NCBI RefSeq assembly: GCF_031882575.1
Contig: NZ_CP134772.1
Coordinates: forward strand, 3,243,001-3,307,000
Length of the DNA: 64,000 nt
Origin: Pseudomonas sp. VD-NE ins
GTDB taxonomy: Bacteria; Pseudomonadota; Gammaproteobacteria; Pseudomonadales; Pseudomonadaceae
Direction: 5' to 3'
The notes under the pieces are model-generated. The model had not been told where the DNA came from. It saw only the letters and a program-made list of their open reading frames with translations, and made no database searches. The position numbers and the translations under genes were made by a program. Of the stretch, positions 1-8,944 are shown one piece after another (the first letter of the stretch is position 1; each line of letters opens with the position of its first letter).

Positions 1-81
1 ACCGTCCCACTGGTGATTCTGGTGCTGATCTTCCAGCGCCGAATCGTTTCCGGTCTCACTGCCGGCGCGTTAAAGGGTTGA
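1..81 (+). CDS. C-terminal end of a carbohydrate ABC transporter permease (partial)
   Basis: The first 26 codons, in frame 1, read as the end of an inner-membrane permease and stop with TGA at 79-81. The tail is hydrophobic (VPLVILVLIFQ) followed by RRIVSGLTAGALKG, the usual ending of MalG-type sugar permeases. The next gene encodes the matching ATPase 27 bases on, so this is the last permease gene of the same operon. Only the tail is visible, so the substrate cannot be read from it; the GH32 enzyme downstream suggests sucrose or another fructoside. Confidence 0.75.
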   Translation, partial: TVPLVILVLIFQRRIVSGLTAGALKG

Positions 82-108
82 TGCCCAACAAAGACAAGGA
101 ACAGCATC

Positions 109-1254
109 GTGATCAAATTGAAACTGGACAACGTGAACAAACAATTGGGCGGCGTGCGGATTCTTCGCGACATCAGCCTGGAGATCGCGGCGGGTGAATT
201 CGTGGTGTTCGTCGGCCCTTCGGGTTGCGGAAAGTCGACGCTGCTGCGCCTGATCGCCGGGCTCGACTCGATCTGTGCCGGCGATCTGCTGATCGACGGG
301 CGCCGGGTCAACGACCTGGAGCCGCGCGAGCGTGGCGTCGGCATGGTGTTTCAGTCCTATGCCCTGTACCCACACATGAGCGTCTACGACAACATCAGTT
401 TCGGTCTCAAACTGGCCAAGACTGAAAAGAGCAGCCTGCGCGAGCGCGTACTGAAAACCGCGCAAATCCTGCAATTGGACAAACTGCTGCAACGCAAGCC
501 AAAAGAACTGTCTGGCGGGCAGCGTCAGCGTGTGGCCATGGGCAGGGCCATGGCGCGGGAGCCGGACATTCTGTTGTTCGATGAGCCGCTGTCCAATCTG
601 GATGCGTCCTTGCGGGTGCAGATGCGCAACGAAGTCGCCCGACTGCATGACCGATTGGGCTCGACCATGATCTACGTCACTCACGATCAGGTCGAAGCGA
701 TGACCCTGGCCGATAAAATTGTCGTGCTCAATGGCGGCCATATCGAGCAGGTCGGCTCACCGCGCGAACTCTATGAGTGCCCGGCCAGCCGCTTTGTCGC
801 CGGTTTTCTCGGTTCGCCGAAAATGAATTTCCTGCCGGCACGCCTGCAGGCGCCGGGCGAAACCAGCCTGGTCGATACGCAGGTTTTGGGGATGACCACC
901 CTGCCCTTCGACAGCTCGAACCTGGCGGCGGACGCGTCGCTGAGCCTGGGCGTTCGCCCTGAACACCTGTCGCTCAAAGCGGCGCCGGGAACGGCTGGCG
1001 TCGTCGTGACCGGGGTCGAATACCTGGGCAGTGAAACCTATGTGCACCTGGATACCGGGCAGGACGAGCCACTGATCTGTCGTTGTGAAGTCAACGCCGG
1101 ATGGCAGGCAGGCGATCGGGTCGAACTGCACCTGGACATCGACAAGATCCACCTGTTCGACACCGACGGCACGGCATTGAAGCGCCACCCGCACACCTTT
1201 GAATCCGTGGTGGATGACCGCTCTCTGCGCTCAATCCGAGCACGCGCGCTATGA
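109..1254 (+). CDS. Sugar ABC transporter ATP-binding protein (MalK/UgpC type)
   Basis: This 381-residue cytoplasmic ATPase would power sugar import. It shows Walker A GPSGCGKST at 36-44, signature LSGGQRQR from 134, Walker B ILLFDEP from 154 with DE at 158-159, and the switch histidine in THD at 192. About 130 further residues match the TOBE/regulatory region of MalK-like ATPases, and the length is normal for the family. It starts with GTG at 109 behind AAGGA at 96-100. The upstream permease tail and the downstream GH32 gene, which overlaps by 4 bases (ATGA), place it in a sugar uptake operon. Substrate specificity (sucrose or fructosides) is inferred from context only. Confidence 0.93.
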   Translation: MIKLKLDNVNKQLGGVRILRDISLEIAAGEFVVFVGPSGCGKSTLLRLIAGLDSICAGDLLIDGRRVNDLEPRERGVGMVFQSYALYPHMSVYDNISFGLKLAKTEKSSLRERVLKTAQILQLDKLLQRKPKELSGGQRQRVAMGRAMAREPDILLFDEPLSNLDASLRVQMRNEVARLHDRLGSTMIYVTHDQVEAMTLADKIVVLNGGHIEQVGSPRELYECPASRFVAGFLGSPKMNFLPARLQAPGETSLVDTQVLGMTTLPFDSSNLAADASLSLGVRPEHLSLKAAPGTAGVVVTGVEYLGSETYVHLDTGQDEPLICRCEVNAGWQAGDRVELHLDIDKIHLFDTDGTALKRHPHTFESVVDDRSLRSIRARAL

Positions 1255-2753
1255 CCTTGTCTTTGAATACTTCGAGCGATCCCATGTCTTCGACCCTTGA
1301 CCTTGCGCAGCGCGCACTGGCTGACAGCCAGTCTCGCGTCATCGAGGATTATCGACCCGGTTATCATATTGCCCCGCCGGCAGGCTGGATGAACGACCCG
1401 AACGGCGTCGTGTACTTCCGTGGCGAATATCACGTGTTCTATCAGCATCATCCCTTCGACGCGAAATGGGGGCCGATGTATTGGGGCCACGCCAAGAGCG
1501 CCGATCTGGTGCATTGGCAGCACCTGCCCATTGCGCTGGCACCCGGCGATGATTGCGACCGCGACGGCTGTTTTTCCGGTAGCGCCGTGGTCTGTGGCGA
1601 TACCCTGGCGCTGATCTACACCGGACACACCTGGCTGGGCGAAGTGGGTGACGAGCGCTTGATCAAACAGGTCCAGTGCCTGGCAACCAGCAACGACGGC
1701 ATCCGCTTCGTCAAACACGGCGCGGTGATCGACAGCGCGCCGCAAGACACCATCATGCACTTTCGTGACCCCAAGGTCTGGCAGGCGGATGGCTATTGGT
1801 ACCTGATTGCCGGCGCACGTCTGGGCGACAGACCGCTACTGCCGCTGTACCGCTCCACGGATCTGCACGCCTGGGAATTCCTCGACTATGTATCCGCCGG
1901 CAGCGAGGGCGATGGCTATATGTGGGAATGCCCGGACCTGTTTCGACTGAATGGACGCGATGTGCTGCTGTACTCTCCGCAAGGCATGCAAGCCGACGGT
2001 TACGACCGACTCAACAAGTACCAGACCGGTTATCGAGTGGGCCAACTCGATAACCAGTGGCACTTCACGGGCGGGCCTTTTATCGAGCTGGATAACGGCC
2101 ACGATTTCTATGCGGCGCAAACGCTGTTGGCCGCCGATGGTCGGCGCCTCGTATGGGCATGGCTGGACATGTGGGAAAGCCCGATGCCGAGCCAGGCCCA
2201 CCACTGGTGCGGCATGCTCGGATTGCCCCGCGAACTGGAACTGTGCGCCGATCGTCTTTGCGTGTATCCGGCACGGGAACTCAGCGCGCTGCGAATGACG
2301 CAATTGCCGGGGACGCCGTGGTGGGGAGCGTCGGGCACCCGTTGGGTACCGGATATGAAGGGCGATATGCTCGAACTCCATGTGCATCTGGATCTGCTCG
2401 GCTGCACTGACGGCCACTTGGGAGTCGCCTTGCGCTGCAGCGACGATGGCCGTGAAGAAACCCTGCTCTATTACGATGCGTCACTGCAGCGCCTGGTGCT
2501 TGACCGCAGCCGCTCGGGTGCGCAAGTCACCGGCCAGCGCAGCGTCTCGATAGACCCGACGCTAGAGCGACTCGAGCTGCGCGTGTTCCTCGATCGCTCG
2601 TCCATTGAGGTGTTCGACGAAAACGGCCGCTTCAGCCTCAGCAGTCGCCTCTATCCGTGTTCCGACAGTCTGGGCGTGAAGCTGGTGGCAAGCGGGAGTG
2701 GCGGACGCGTCTCGATTCCCAAGGCATGGCCTCTGGGTTCGGGATGGTCATGA
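1251..2753 (+). CDS. GH32 glycoside hydrolase (sucrose/fructoside-cleaving, sucrose-6-phosphate hydrolase-like)
   Basis: The 500-residue protein belongs to GH32, which hydrolyses beta-fructofuranosidic bonds such as that of sucrose. The family triad is visible: nucleophile D49 in WMNDPNG, transition-state residue D173 in FRDPK, and acid/base E226 in WECPDL. The C-terminal part fits the GH32 beta-sandwich. No signal peptide is seen, so it should act in the cytoplasm on imported sugar. It overlaps the ATPase gene by 4 bases, implying translational coupling; an internal ATG at 1284 is a possible alternative start. No PTS gene is near, so free sucrose rather than sucrose-6-phosphate is the likelier substrate (inference). 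Confidence 0.92.
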   Translation: MTLSLNTSSDPMSSTLDLAQRALADSQSRVIEDYRPGYHIAPPAGWMNDPNGVVYFRGEYHVFYQHHPFDAKWGPMYWGHAKSADLVHWQHLPIALAPGDDCDRDGCFSGSAVVCGDTLALIYTGHTWLGEVGDERLIKQVQCLATSNDGIRFVKHGAVIDSAPQDTIMHFRDPKVWQADGYWYLIAGARLGDRPLLPLYRSTDLHAWEFLDYVSAGSEGDGYMWECPDLFRLNGRDVLLYSPQGMQADGYDRLNKYQTGYRVGQLDNQWHFTGGPFIELDNGHDFYAAQTLLAADGRRLVWAWLDMWESPMPSQAHHWCGMLGLPRELELCADRLCVYPARELSALRMTQLPGTPWWGASGTRWVPDMKGDMLELHVHLDLLGCTDGHLGVALRCSDDGREETLLYYDASLQRLVLDRSRSGAQVTGQRSVSIDPTLERLELRVFLDRSSIEVFDENGRFSLSSRLYPCSDSLGVKLVASGSGGRVSIPKAWPLGSGWS

Positions 2754-2828
2754 GCGGCGTCATTCGGGTCGCGAGAAGTCCGGGCCCTGTGTCATGATTC
2801 TGCGTCAACCTGACCGGCCGCACTTCGC

Positions 2829-3821
2829 ATGACTTCAGTGAAAGACGTTGCACAACTGGCCGGCGTGTCCCTGATGACGGTGTCTCGAGCGCTCAATACT
2901 CCGGAAAAACTGAGCCCCGAAACCCTTCTACGGGTGCGTCGTGCCATTGATGAACTGCAATTCGTACCCAGCCTGTCAGCGCGCAAGATGCGCGGTGACA
3001 ACCTGCAGTCGCGCACCATCGGTGTGTTCGCGCTGGACACCGCGACCACGCCCTTCGCGGTCGAGCTGCTGCTGTCCATCGAGCAGACCGCGCAGCAAGC
3101 CGGCTGGAATGTCTTTATCCTCAACCTGCTCAGCAACCCGCCCACCGACCAGAACATCGACCTGATGCTGTCGCACCGTCCGGACGGCTTGATCTTCAGC
3201 GCCATGGGATTTCGCCAGGTCAGCATTCCCGAGCGCTTGAAGAGCAAGCCTCTGGTGCTTGCCAATTGTCTGGCAGATGACAGCAGCCTCGTCAGCTATG
3301 TACCCGACGACGAAATGGGCCAGTATCGCGCGGTACACCACGCGTTGAGCCTCGGCTACAAGCGTCCTCTGTGTATCAATCTGCCGAAACAGAGTCTGGC
3401 ATGGGGGCTGCGACAAAAAGGTCTGCAGCGTGCCTGTCAGGCATTCGGACTGGCGCCTGACACGCTCCTGCAATACGACCTTTCCGATCATGATGCCTAC
3501 AGTGAAACAGCCGCTATCCTCGACCGGCATGTCATTGATGGGCGTCCCCAATTCGATATTCTGATCTGTGGCAACGACCGCATTGCCTTTTGTGCCTATC
3601 AGTTGTTGTTGGGGCGCGGCCTGAAAATTCCCGACGATGTCGCCGTGCTCGGCTACGACAACATGATCGGCATTGCCGAGTTGTTCATCCCGCCGCTGAC
3701 CACCGTGCAACTGCCGTACTACGAGATTGGGCGCCAGGCTGCACGGCATCTGATCGAGACCCTGGAGCTATCGGGAACCCAGCGAGTCGACTGTCCATTG
3801 GTGGTCAGGACATCCCTATAA
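2829..3821 (+). CDS. LacI family transcriptional regulator of the sugar operon
   Basis: This 330-residue regulator has the LacI HTH at its N terminus (VKDVAQLAGVSLMTVSRALN, residues 4-23), followed by a periplasmic-binding-protein-like effector domain ending in the usual dimer region. It lies 75 bases after the GH32 gene on the same strand, so it probably represses or activates the sugar transport and hydrolysis operon in response to a sugar. ATG at 2829 has no good ribosome binding site, but it gives the standard LacI N terminus. The operator is probably in front of the transporter genes, outside the window. Confidence 0.92.
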   Translation: MTSVKDVAQLAGVSLMTVSRALNTPEKLSPETLLRVRRAIDELQFVPSLSARKMRGDNLQSRTIGVFALDTATTPFAVELLLSIEQTAQQAGWNVFILNLLSNPPTDQNIDLMLSHRPDGLIFSAMGFRQVSIPERLKSKPLVLANCLADDSSLVSYVPDDEMGQYRAVHHALSLGYKRPLCINLPKQSLAWGLRQKGLQRACQAFGLAPDTLLQYDLSDHDAYSETAAILDRHVIDGRPQFDILICGNDRIAFCAYQLLLGRGLKIPDDVAVLGYDNMIGIAELFIPPLTTVQLPYYEIGRQAARHLIETLELSGTQRVDCPLVVRTSL

Positions 3822-3868
3822 GAGTGAGTCAGCTCGCTGATAGCACGTTTTTGATTTGCCGAGTGGAA

Positions 3869-6268
3869 TCAGAAATCCACCGTCGCTGAAAGCAGATAAG
3901 TTCTCGGTGTCGACAACGTCAATCCCGGCTCACTGTCATCCGAAGCGCCTGCCGAGCTCCAGTAGCGTTTATCCAGCACGTTCTCGACATTGGCGCGCAG
4001 AGTAATGGTTTTCTCATCGACTTTGAAGGCGTACCGCGTACCTACGTCGAAGCGCTCCCAGGAATCGATTTCCTTCTCGTTGGACTGATCCAGATACTGC
4101 GAACTCGAATAGATGCCCCGCGTTGTCAGCGTCAGCCCCTGCACAGTCGGCACGTCCCACTCTGCGCCCAGGTTGACGTTGTATTTCGGCGTCGCCGGCG
4201 CGCGATTGCCGTCGAAGGTGCCATTGGTGGTCTTGGTCAATTCGCTGTCGATGTACATCACGCCGCCGAGCAAGCGGAAGCCTTTGAGTGGCTCGCCGAA
4301 CACGCTCAGCTCCACGCCATTGTTCTCGCGCTTGCCATTGGGGCCGAAGACTCGTGTCGTCGCGTTGGTTTCATAAGCGGGCTGTTTGATCCGGAACACC
4401 GCTGCCGTCAACGCATACGAACCGGCGTCGTACTTGGCACCGACCTCGACCTGACGGCTGATAAACGGTGGGAAGATTTCATCTTCGTTCACCGAGGTCG
4501 ACGGCGCGATCTTGCCCTGACTCAGGCCTTCCATGTAGTTGGCGTACAGCGACAGCTTGTCTGTCGCCTTGAACAGAATCCCGCCCGATGGCGAGACCTT
4601 TTCTTCGTCGTAAGCCGTGTCGCCTTTGACGTCATCGCTCCAGTCATCGACTTTCACCCGTTGCCAGCGCGCACCGAGGGTCAGCAACAGTCGATCATCG
4701 AAAAAGCCCAGCGTGTCGGACAGCGCCACGCCGCTGAAGCGGTTTTCCGTGTAGACCTTGGCGTCATTGCGTGTCGGCGTGCCGGGTTTCGCCGTTCCCA
4801 CTGGGTCATACAGGTTGCTGCGCCCTGCCGCGTAACGCGCGCCGCCATTCTCGAAATCCATATAAAAGTAGCTGGCCGCGAGGTTGACTTCATGGCTCAC
4901 CGGCCCGGTATGGAACCAGTTGCGCACGCCGGCCGTGGCCGTGCGCACGTTTTCGTCGCGGGTGAAGTCGCGCGGCAGTACGCTGAAATCACCGGCATCG
5001 TTGGTGACGGAAACGGCGTGGCGCAAGAAGTCATGATTACTTTTGCGCGCGCCGACGCCGCCGTACAGCATCACCGAGTCATTGACGTCGAACTCGGCGT
5101 TGACTGTGCCAAAGGTGTCCTCGGTTTTCGCCTGGCTCCACGGTTGCGCGTAATTGCGATGCACGCTATTCGCGCTCGGAACCTTGGCATTGGCGGCGAC
5201 TTGCACGCGCTCTTGCGGCGCGTCGGTGTTGCGCTCGGTGTGACCGATATCGGTCGAAAGCCGAAGCCGCTCACCGCGAAAATCCAGGCCGAGCACGGCC
5301 ATGTCACGGTCGACGCTCTGGTGATCCCACTCGGTGTCGCCGGACTGTTTGACGCCGTTGAAACGCAGGCCGAACTGATTGTCTTCACCGAACCGCCGGC
5401 CGACATCCACCGCGCCGCCGACCTGATTGTTCGACGCGTAATTGGCCGTCAGCGAGGTGATCGGTTTGTCTGTGGCACGCTTGGGCACTACGTTGATGCC
5501 CCCGCCTACGCTGCCCCGTGGCGAGATGCCGTTAATGAGCTGGCTCGGGCCTTTGATGATATCCACACGATCGGCCATTTCCATGTCAATGGTGTACGTC
5601 GGCAGCACGCCATAGAGCCCGTTGTACGCCACGTCGCTGTTGAACAGGCTGAAACCACGGATGGTGAACTGCTCATAGCGCCCACCAGCCGGATTGGTTG
5701 CACGCACCGATGGATCGCTGGAAATCAGATCGCCCAAGGTGCGCGCCTGCTGATTCTTCACCGCCTCGCTGGTGTAGGTGGTCATGCTGAACGGGGTTTC
5801 CATGAAGTCTTTCGACCCCAGCAAACCCTGCGAGCCACGCCGCGCAACCTGGCCGCCGGCAAACACATCGGCATCGCTGGAACCGGTGGCACCGAGAATC
5901 GACGTCGGCGCCAGTTGCAGGCTGCTGCCCTCGGCGGCTGGAATCAGTGTGTAGGCCTGCTCGCCCACCGGTTGCAGTTGCAGACCGGAACCCAGCAACA
6001 AGCGAGCGAACCCCTCCTCCACAGCGAATTCGCCGGACAAACCGTTACTGTTGCGGCCACTCACCAGCGCCGGATCGACCGACAGATTGACCCCGGCCAA
6101 CCCGGCAAAGCGGGTCAGCGCGGCGCTCAAACTGCCGGCCGGCACCTGATAACTGCGCCGAGCTTCTTCGGCCCAACTGGATTGAATCAACACAGGGCTA
6201 GCACTCAGGCTCAGCAGGAGGCTCAACTGCAACAACGGACGCAAACGACTTGGGAATACTGCGGGCAT
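3869..6268 (-). CDS. TonB-dependent siderophore receptor with signalling (STN) domain
   Basis: This outer-membrane ferri-siderophore receptor has about 799 residues. After a signal peptide (MPAVFPSRLRPLLQLSLLLS..., cleaved near SSWAEE) comes an STN signalling domain (about residues 25-90), then the plug (starting around TSILGATG) and a 22-strand barrel ending in the terminal aromatic F of LLSATVDF. STN domains contact FecR-type proteins, and fecR and fecI homologues lie directly upstream on the same strand, so this is a cell-surface signalling receptor. I chose the ATG at 6268; an in-frame TTG at 6304 adds 12 residues before the signal peptide and is less likely. The siderophore cannot be told from sequence. 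Confidence 0.93.
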   Translation of the reverse strand: MPAVFPSRLRPLLQLSLLLSLSASPVLIQSSWAEEARRSYQVPAGSLSAALTRFAGLAGVNLSVDPALVSGRNSNGLSGEFAVEEGFARLLLGSGLQLQPVGEQAYTLIPAAEGSSLQLAPTSILGATGSSDADVFAGGQVARRGSQGLLGSKDFMETPFSMTTYTSEAVKNQQARTLGDLISSDPSVRATNPAGGRYEQFTIRGFSLFNSDVAYNGLYGVLPTYTIDMEMADRVDIIKGPSQLINGISPRGSVGGGINVVPKRATDKPITSLTANYASNNQVGGAVDVGRRFGEDNQFGLRFNGVKQSGDTEWDHQSVDRDMAVLGLDFRGERLRLSTDIGHTERNTDAPQERVQVAANAKVPSANSVHRNYAQPWSQAKTEDTFGTVNAEFDVNDSVMLYGGVGARKSNHDFLRHAVSVTNDAGDFSVLPRDFTRDENVRTATAGVRNWFHTGPVSHEVNLAASYFYMDFENGGARYAAGRSNLYDPVGTAKPGTPTRNDAKVYTENRFSGVALSDTLGFFDDRLLLTLGARWQRVKVDDWSDDVKGDTAYDEEKVSPSGGILFKATDKLSLYANYMEGLSQGKIAPSTSVNEDEIFPPFISRQVEVGAKYDAGSYALTAAVFRIKQPAYETNATTRVFGPNGKRENNGVELSVFGEPLKGFRLLGGVMYIDSELTKTTNGTFDGNRAPATPKYNVNLGAEWDVPTVQGLTLTTRGIYSSSQYLDQSNEKEIDSWERFDVGTRYAFKVDEKTITLRANVENVLDKRYWSSAGASDDSEPGLTLSTPRTYLLSATVDF

Positions 6269-6335
6269 TGGAAGAAGCTCTCGATTTTGTTCACTTACCT
6301 GCAATGACCGGTGAGGCGAAAAAAAGGGACAGGCT

Positions 6336-7286
6336 TCAGACGATATTTTTTCGCGGCGCCAGCGTTACCCAGAAACGCGTGCGCGAATGCACCTCCAACG
6401 GCAGGCTCGCCGCCAGCAGCGCCAGCACTTTATCGGTGTCGTCGAGACGGAAACTGCCGGTGACACGCAGACGTTCAAGTGCCGGCTCCCAACGCAGAAG
6501 CCCTGAGCGATAACGGCTCAACTCGCGCAGGAAATCACCCAACGGCTGGTTTTGCGCCATCAACACACCGTCACGCCAACCCGGCATTTTGGCGTCGAAC
6601 TGCGCGACTGGCCCGGCGCCGGAGGCCTGCAAATTGACCTGTTGCCCGGCGTTCAACTGCAGCGCCGGGCCGTGCAGCGGTTGCAACTGCGCCGAGCCGC
6701 TGACCACCGACACGTTGCAGTCACGCTCGTTGAGGCGCACGCAGATTTCGCTGTGGCGGACAATGATCCGACCGTACGGCGCGTTGACCGTCAACGCCGT
6801 GCCACCCGGAACGTTGAGCGCCATTTCGCCGCGCACTAACGTCAACTGACGGTTGGCCAGATCAACGTTCACCGCACTGGCGGTGTTCAGTTGCAAGGTG
6901 CTGCCGTCGGCCAACCGTGTTCGCGTGTGCTCGCCGGTGGAAGTGTGCAAATCCGCGCGCCAGACGTCGAGCGGCAACTGGCGACTGATCAGCCACGCCG
7001 CAGGCACCAAAGCCGCCAGACCCAGCGCCCTTTTCAGAGCTGCACGCCGCGCCAGATCCGGGCGATCGAGTGTGGCCATGGCCAATTCTGTCGGCAGACT
7101 GGCAAAGCGCTGACGCAGCAATTGAATCTTCTGCCAGGCGTTTTCATGGCGGCTATCGCTGTCGCGCCAGTGCTTCAGTCGCACGTGATCGGCTTCACTG
7201 GCCTCGCCGGACTCGAGTAATGCCAACCACTGTGCGGCGGCACGGGCAACTTCGCGCGCTTCGGTGTTGGGTGCTACGCGCATCAT
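6336..7286 (-). CDS. FecR family anti-sigma regulator
   Basis: This inner-membrane sigma regulator passes the receptor signal to the ECF sigma factor. The N-terminal cytoplasmic domain (DUF4880-like, WLALLESGEASEADHVRLKHW) is followed by one membrane segment (about residues 85-100, ALGLAALVPAAWLI) and a periplasmic FecR domain beginning near TRLADGSTLQLNTAS. The start ATG at 7286 overlaps the sigma stop codon (ATGA), so the two are translationally coupled; a second ATG follows at once at 7283. The gene order sigma-FecR-receptor is the standard iron-starvation cassette. Confidence 0.92.
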   Translation of the reverse strand: MMRVAPNTEAREVARAAAQWLALLESGEASEADHVRLKHWRDSDSRHENAWQKIQLLRQRFASLPTELAMATLDRPDLARRAALKRALGLAALVPAAWLISRQLPLDVWRADLHTSTGEHTRTRLADGSTLQLNTASAVNVDLANRQLTLVRGEMALNVPGGTALTVNAPYGRIIVRHSEICVRLNERDCNVSVVSGSAQLQPLHGPALQLNAGQQVNLQASGAGPVAQFDAKMPGWRDGVLMAQNQPLGDFLRELSRYRSGLLRWEPALERLRVTGSFRLDDTDKVLALLAASLPLEVHSRTRFWVTLAPRKNIV

Positions 7287-7792
7287 AGATCCAACATCAA
7301 ACAATGCTCATAAGCCATTGCCATGTAACGTTTTATGCTGCGCTCAGAGACCTGCAATCGTTCGGCGATTTCACGGTAGCCGAGGCCCTCGAGTTGACTC
7401 ATGAGAAAGGCACGACGCACCGCTCGCGGCAAGCCATCGAGCAGCTCATCCAGCGCCTGCAGGGTTTCCAGCAGCAGCCAACGTTGCTCGGGCGACGGCA
7501 CGCACTCCTCCGGCAATTGCGCCAAGGCTTCGAGGTAGGCTTTTTCCAGACTGCGGCGGGTGTAGAAATTGCTCAGCAGGCGTTTGCCCACGGTCAGCAG
7601 GTACGCGCGCGGCTCACGCATGTCGGCAATCGGTTGCGCACTGCACAGCACGCGCAGGAAGGTGTCCTGGCTCAGGTCCGCCGCATCCCACGCGTTGCCC
7701 ATGCGCCGCCGCAGCCAGGTTTCCAGCCAGCCTCGGTGATCACGATACAGTTCCTGCAGGTGCTGCGGCGATGGCGTCGCTGCTTCAGTCAT
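7283..7792 (-). CDS. ECF sigma factor, FecI type (iron starvation)
   Basis: This 169-residue extracytoplasmic-function sigma factor has region 2 (DAADLSQDTFLRVL) and region 4 with its HTH (LGYREIAERLQVSERSIKRY). It should direct transcription of the receptor gene downstream when FecR signals. I start it at ATG 7792, preceded by AGGA about 10 bases upstream. A longer reading from TTG at 7822 would run into the Fur box and is unlikely. The Fur-box/promoter pair at 7822-7859 indicates iron repression. It overlaps fecR by 4 bases. Confidence 0.92.
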   Translation of the reverse strand: MTEAATPSPQHLQELYRDHRGWLETWLRRRMGNAWDAADLSQDTFLRVLCSAQPIADMREPRAYLLTVGKRLLSNFYTRRSLEKAYLEALAQLPEECVPSPEQRWLLLETLQALDELLDGLPRAVRRAFLMSQLEGLGYREIAERLQVSERSIKRYMAMAYEHCLMLDL

Positions 7793-7821
7793 CTCAAGAG
7801 TCCTGCGCGAAGTCAGTATCA

Positions 7822-7840
7822 AATGAGAGTGATTCTATTT
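7822..7840 (-). promoter_or_regulatory. Fur box of the fecI-like operon
   Basis: The plus strand reads AATGAGAGTGATTCTATTT here, 16 of 19 matches to the symmetric pseudomonad Fur box AATGAGAATGATTCTCATT. It lies 30 bases upstream of the sigma factor start and covers the predicted -10 element, as expected for repression by Fe-Fur. Confidence 0.75.
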
Positions 7841-7859
7841 AACTTGCGCGCGGAGACAA
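7832..7859 (-). promoter_or_regulatory. Sigma-70 promoter of the ECF sigma gene
   Basis: On the minus strand TTGTCT (7859-7854) is followed after 16 bases by TAGAAT (7837-7832). This is a 4/6 and 5/6 match to the -35 and -10 consensus. The -10 lies inside the Fur box, so Fur binding would block polymerase. Confidence 0.55.
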
Positions 7860-7882
7860 AGCCTTTTTATCCACGACGGCAT

Positions 7883-8782
7883 TCATGAGCGCTTCAAGGT
7901 CTCGCTCGGCAACTCCTTGAACAACGCCCGGTAACTGCTGGAAAACCTTCCCAAATGCCAGAACGACCAGTGCATCGCCACCTCGGCCACGGTGGTCTCC
8001 GTCGGCCGGCGCTTGAGCAATTCACGGTGTGCACTGTTCAATCGGCGCAGGCGCAGCCAGTGACTCGGGGTCATCCCGGTGTAGGCCTTGAACGCCTGCT
8101 GCAATTGGCGCAACGGCACGCCTGCCACGTGTGACAGCTCAAGCAGATTGACGGTGTCTTCCGGCGAATCCGCCGCCCACTCCCCCACCCGTTTCATGAT
8201 CATTCGTTCTTCGGTACGACGTTGTAAGCCACCGCGATCGAGACTGGTGTGAGCGTTGTCGAGAATGAACAGACAGTCTTCCAGCAGTTGCTGGGTCAGC
8301 GAATCTTTATCAAGCGGATCAACAGCTTGCGACAACTTTGTGAGAATTGAGCTTAACCAGCGACTGAACAAGGCGTTCTGTCCGCAGTTGAGTTGCGTCA
8401 TGAACAACCCTTCGAGTTTCGCCACATTCAGACCGTGCTGACGGACAAACTCCGGACCGAACACCACGGCAATTTCCTGATAGTTCTCCGGGGTGATCCA
8501 GATGTTGCGGCTCTCTTCATTGAGCAGGTAAAGCGCGTTGTCGCTGCGATCAAAACAGAACGCCAGAGCACCCGATGGCGCGCTGAAATTCTGCTCGACG
8601 CGGGTGTTCATCTGCTCCTCATAAACCTCGACACCCTGCAGATCCAGATAGCGGATCTGCCCGGCAAAATGACCCGGCGACATCTGTTGATAATGCTGGA
8701 CCCAGCCCGGTGTAACACGGACTTGTTCGGCGACATCGGCGGTGTTGAACGCTTGGACTTGTAGCGGATTGCACGTTGTCAT
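7883..8782 (-). CDS. AraC family transcriptional regulator
   Basis: The 299-residue regulator carries a C-terminal double HTH of AraC type (from about 215: VNLLELSHVAGVPLRQLQQAFKA, then MTPSHWLRLRRLN and TTVAEVAMHW). The N-terminal ~190 residues are an effector or dimerisation domain I cannot assign. The reading frame stays open upstream on the opposite strand to the synthetase gene, but ATG at 8782 (MTTCNPLQ) is the sensible start. It is divergent from the gamma-glutamylpolyamine synthetase gene, 162 bases apart, so it probably controls that module (inference). Confidence 0.88.
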   Translation of the reverse strand: MTTCNPLQVQAFNTADVAEQVRVTPGWVQHYQQMSPGHFAGQIRYLDLQGVEVYEEQMNTRVEQNFSAPSGALAFCFDRSDNALYLLNEESRNIWITPENYQEIAVVFGPEFVRQHGLNVAKLEGLFMTQLNCGQNALFSRWLSSILTKLSQAVDPLDKDSLTQQLLEDCLFILDNAHTSLDRGGLQRRTEERMIMKRVGEWAADSPEDTVNLLELSHVAGVPLRQLQQAFKAYTGMTPSHWLRLRRLNSAHRELLKRRPTETTVAEVAMHWSFWHLGRFSSSYRALFKELPSETLKRS

Positions 8783-8944
8783 GGGGTGACCTTGCGCACT
8801 CTTTTGGTGCGCTTTGGTGCTGCTTAAAGTGGATAGATGGAACTGCAAGGCTCGCCCAAGATAGTCGTCAACGCGCCACAGGGGAAGGGGCGGAAGATGA
8901 AACCCGCCCTCCCCGGCGTCTATAAAACCAATAACGAGGTCTTT

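Noticed and set aside
4661..6307. Long plus-strand open frame of 548 codons opposite the TonB receptor
   Set aside because: It is antisense to a gene with clear domains, its translation is rich in His, Gln and Arg as expected from antisense GC-rich code, and it shows no family motif.
8800..8844. Sigma-54-like promoter before the polyamine synthetase
   Set aside because: TTGGTGCGCTTTGGTGCTGC has GG elements but no -12 TTGC at correct spacing.
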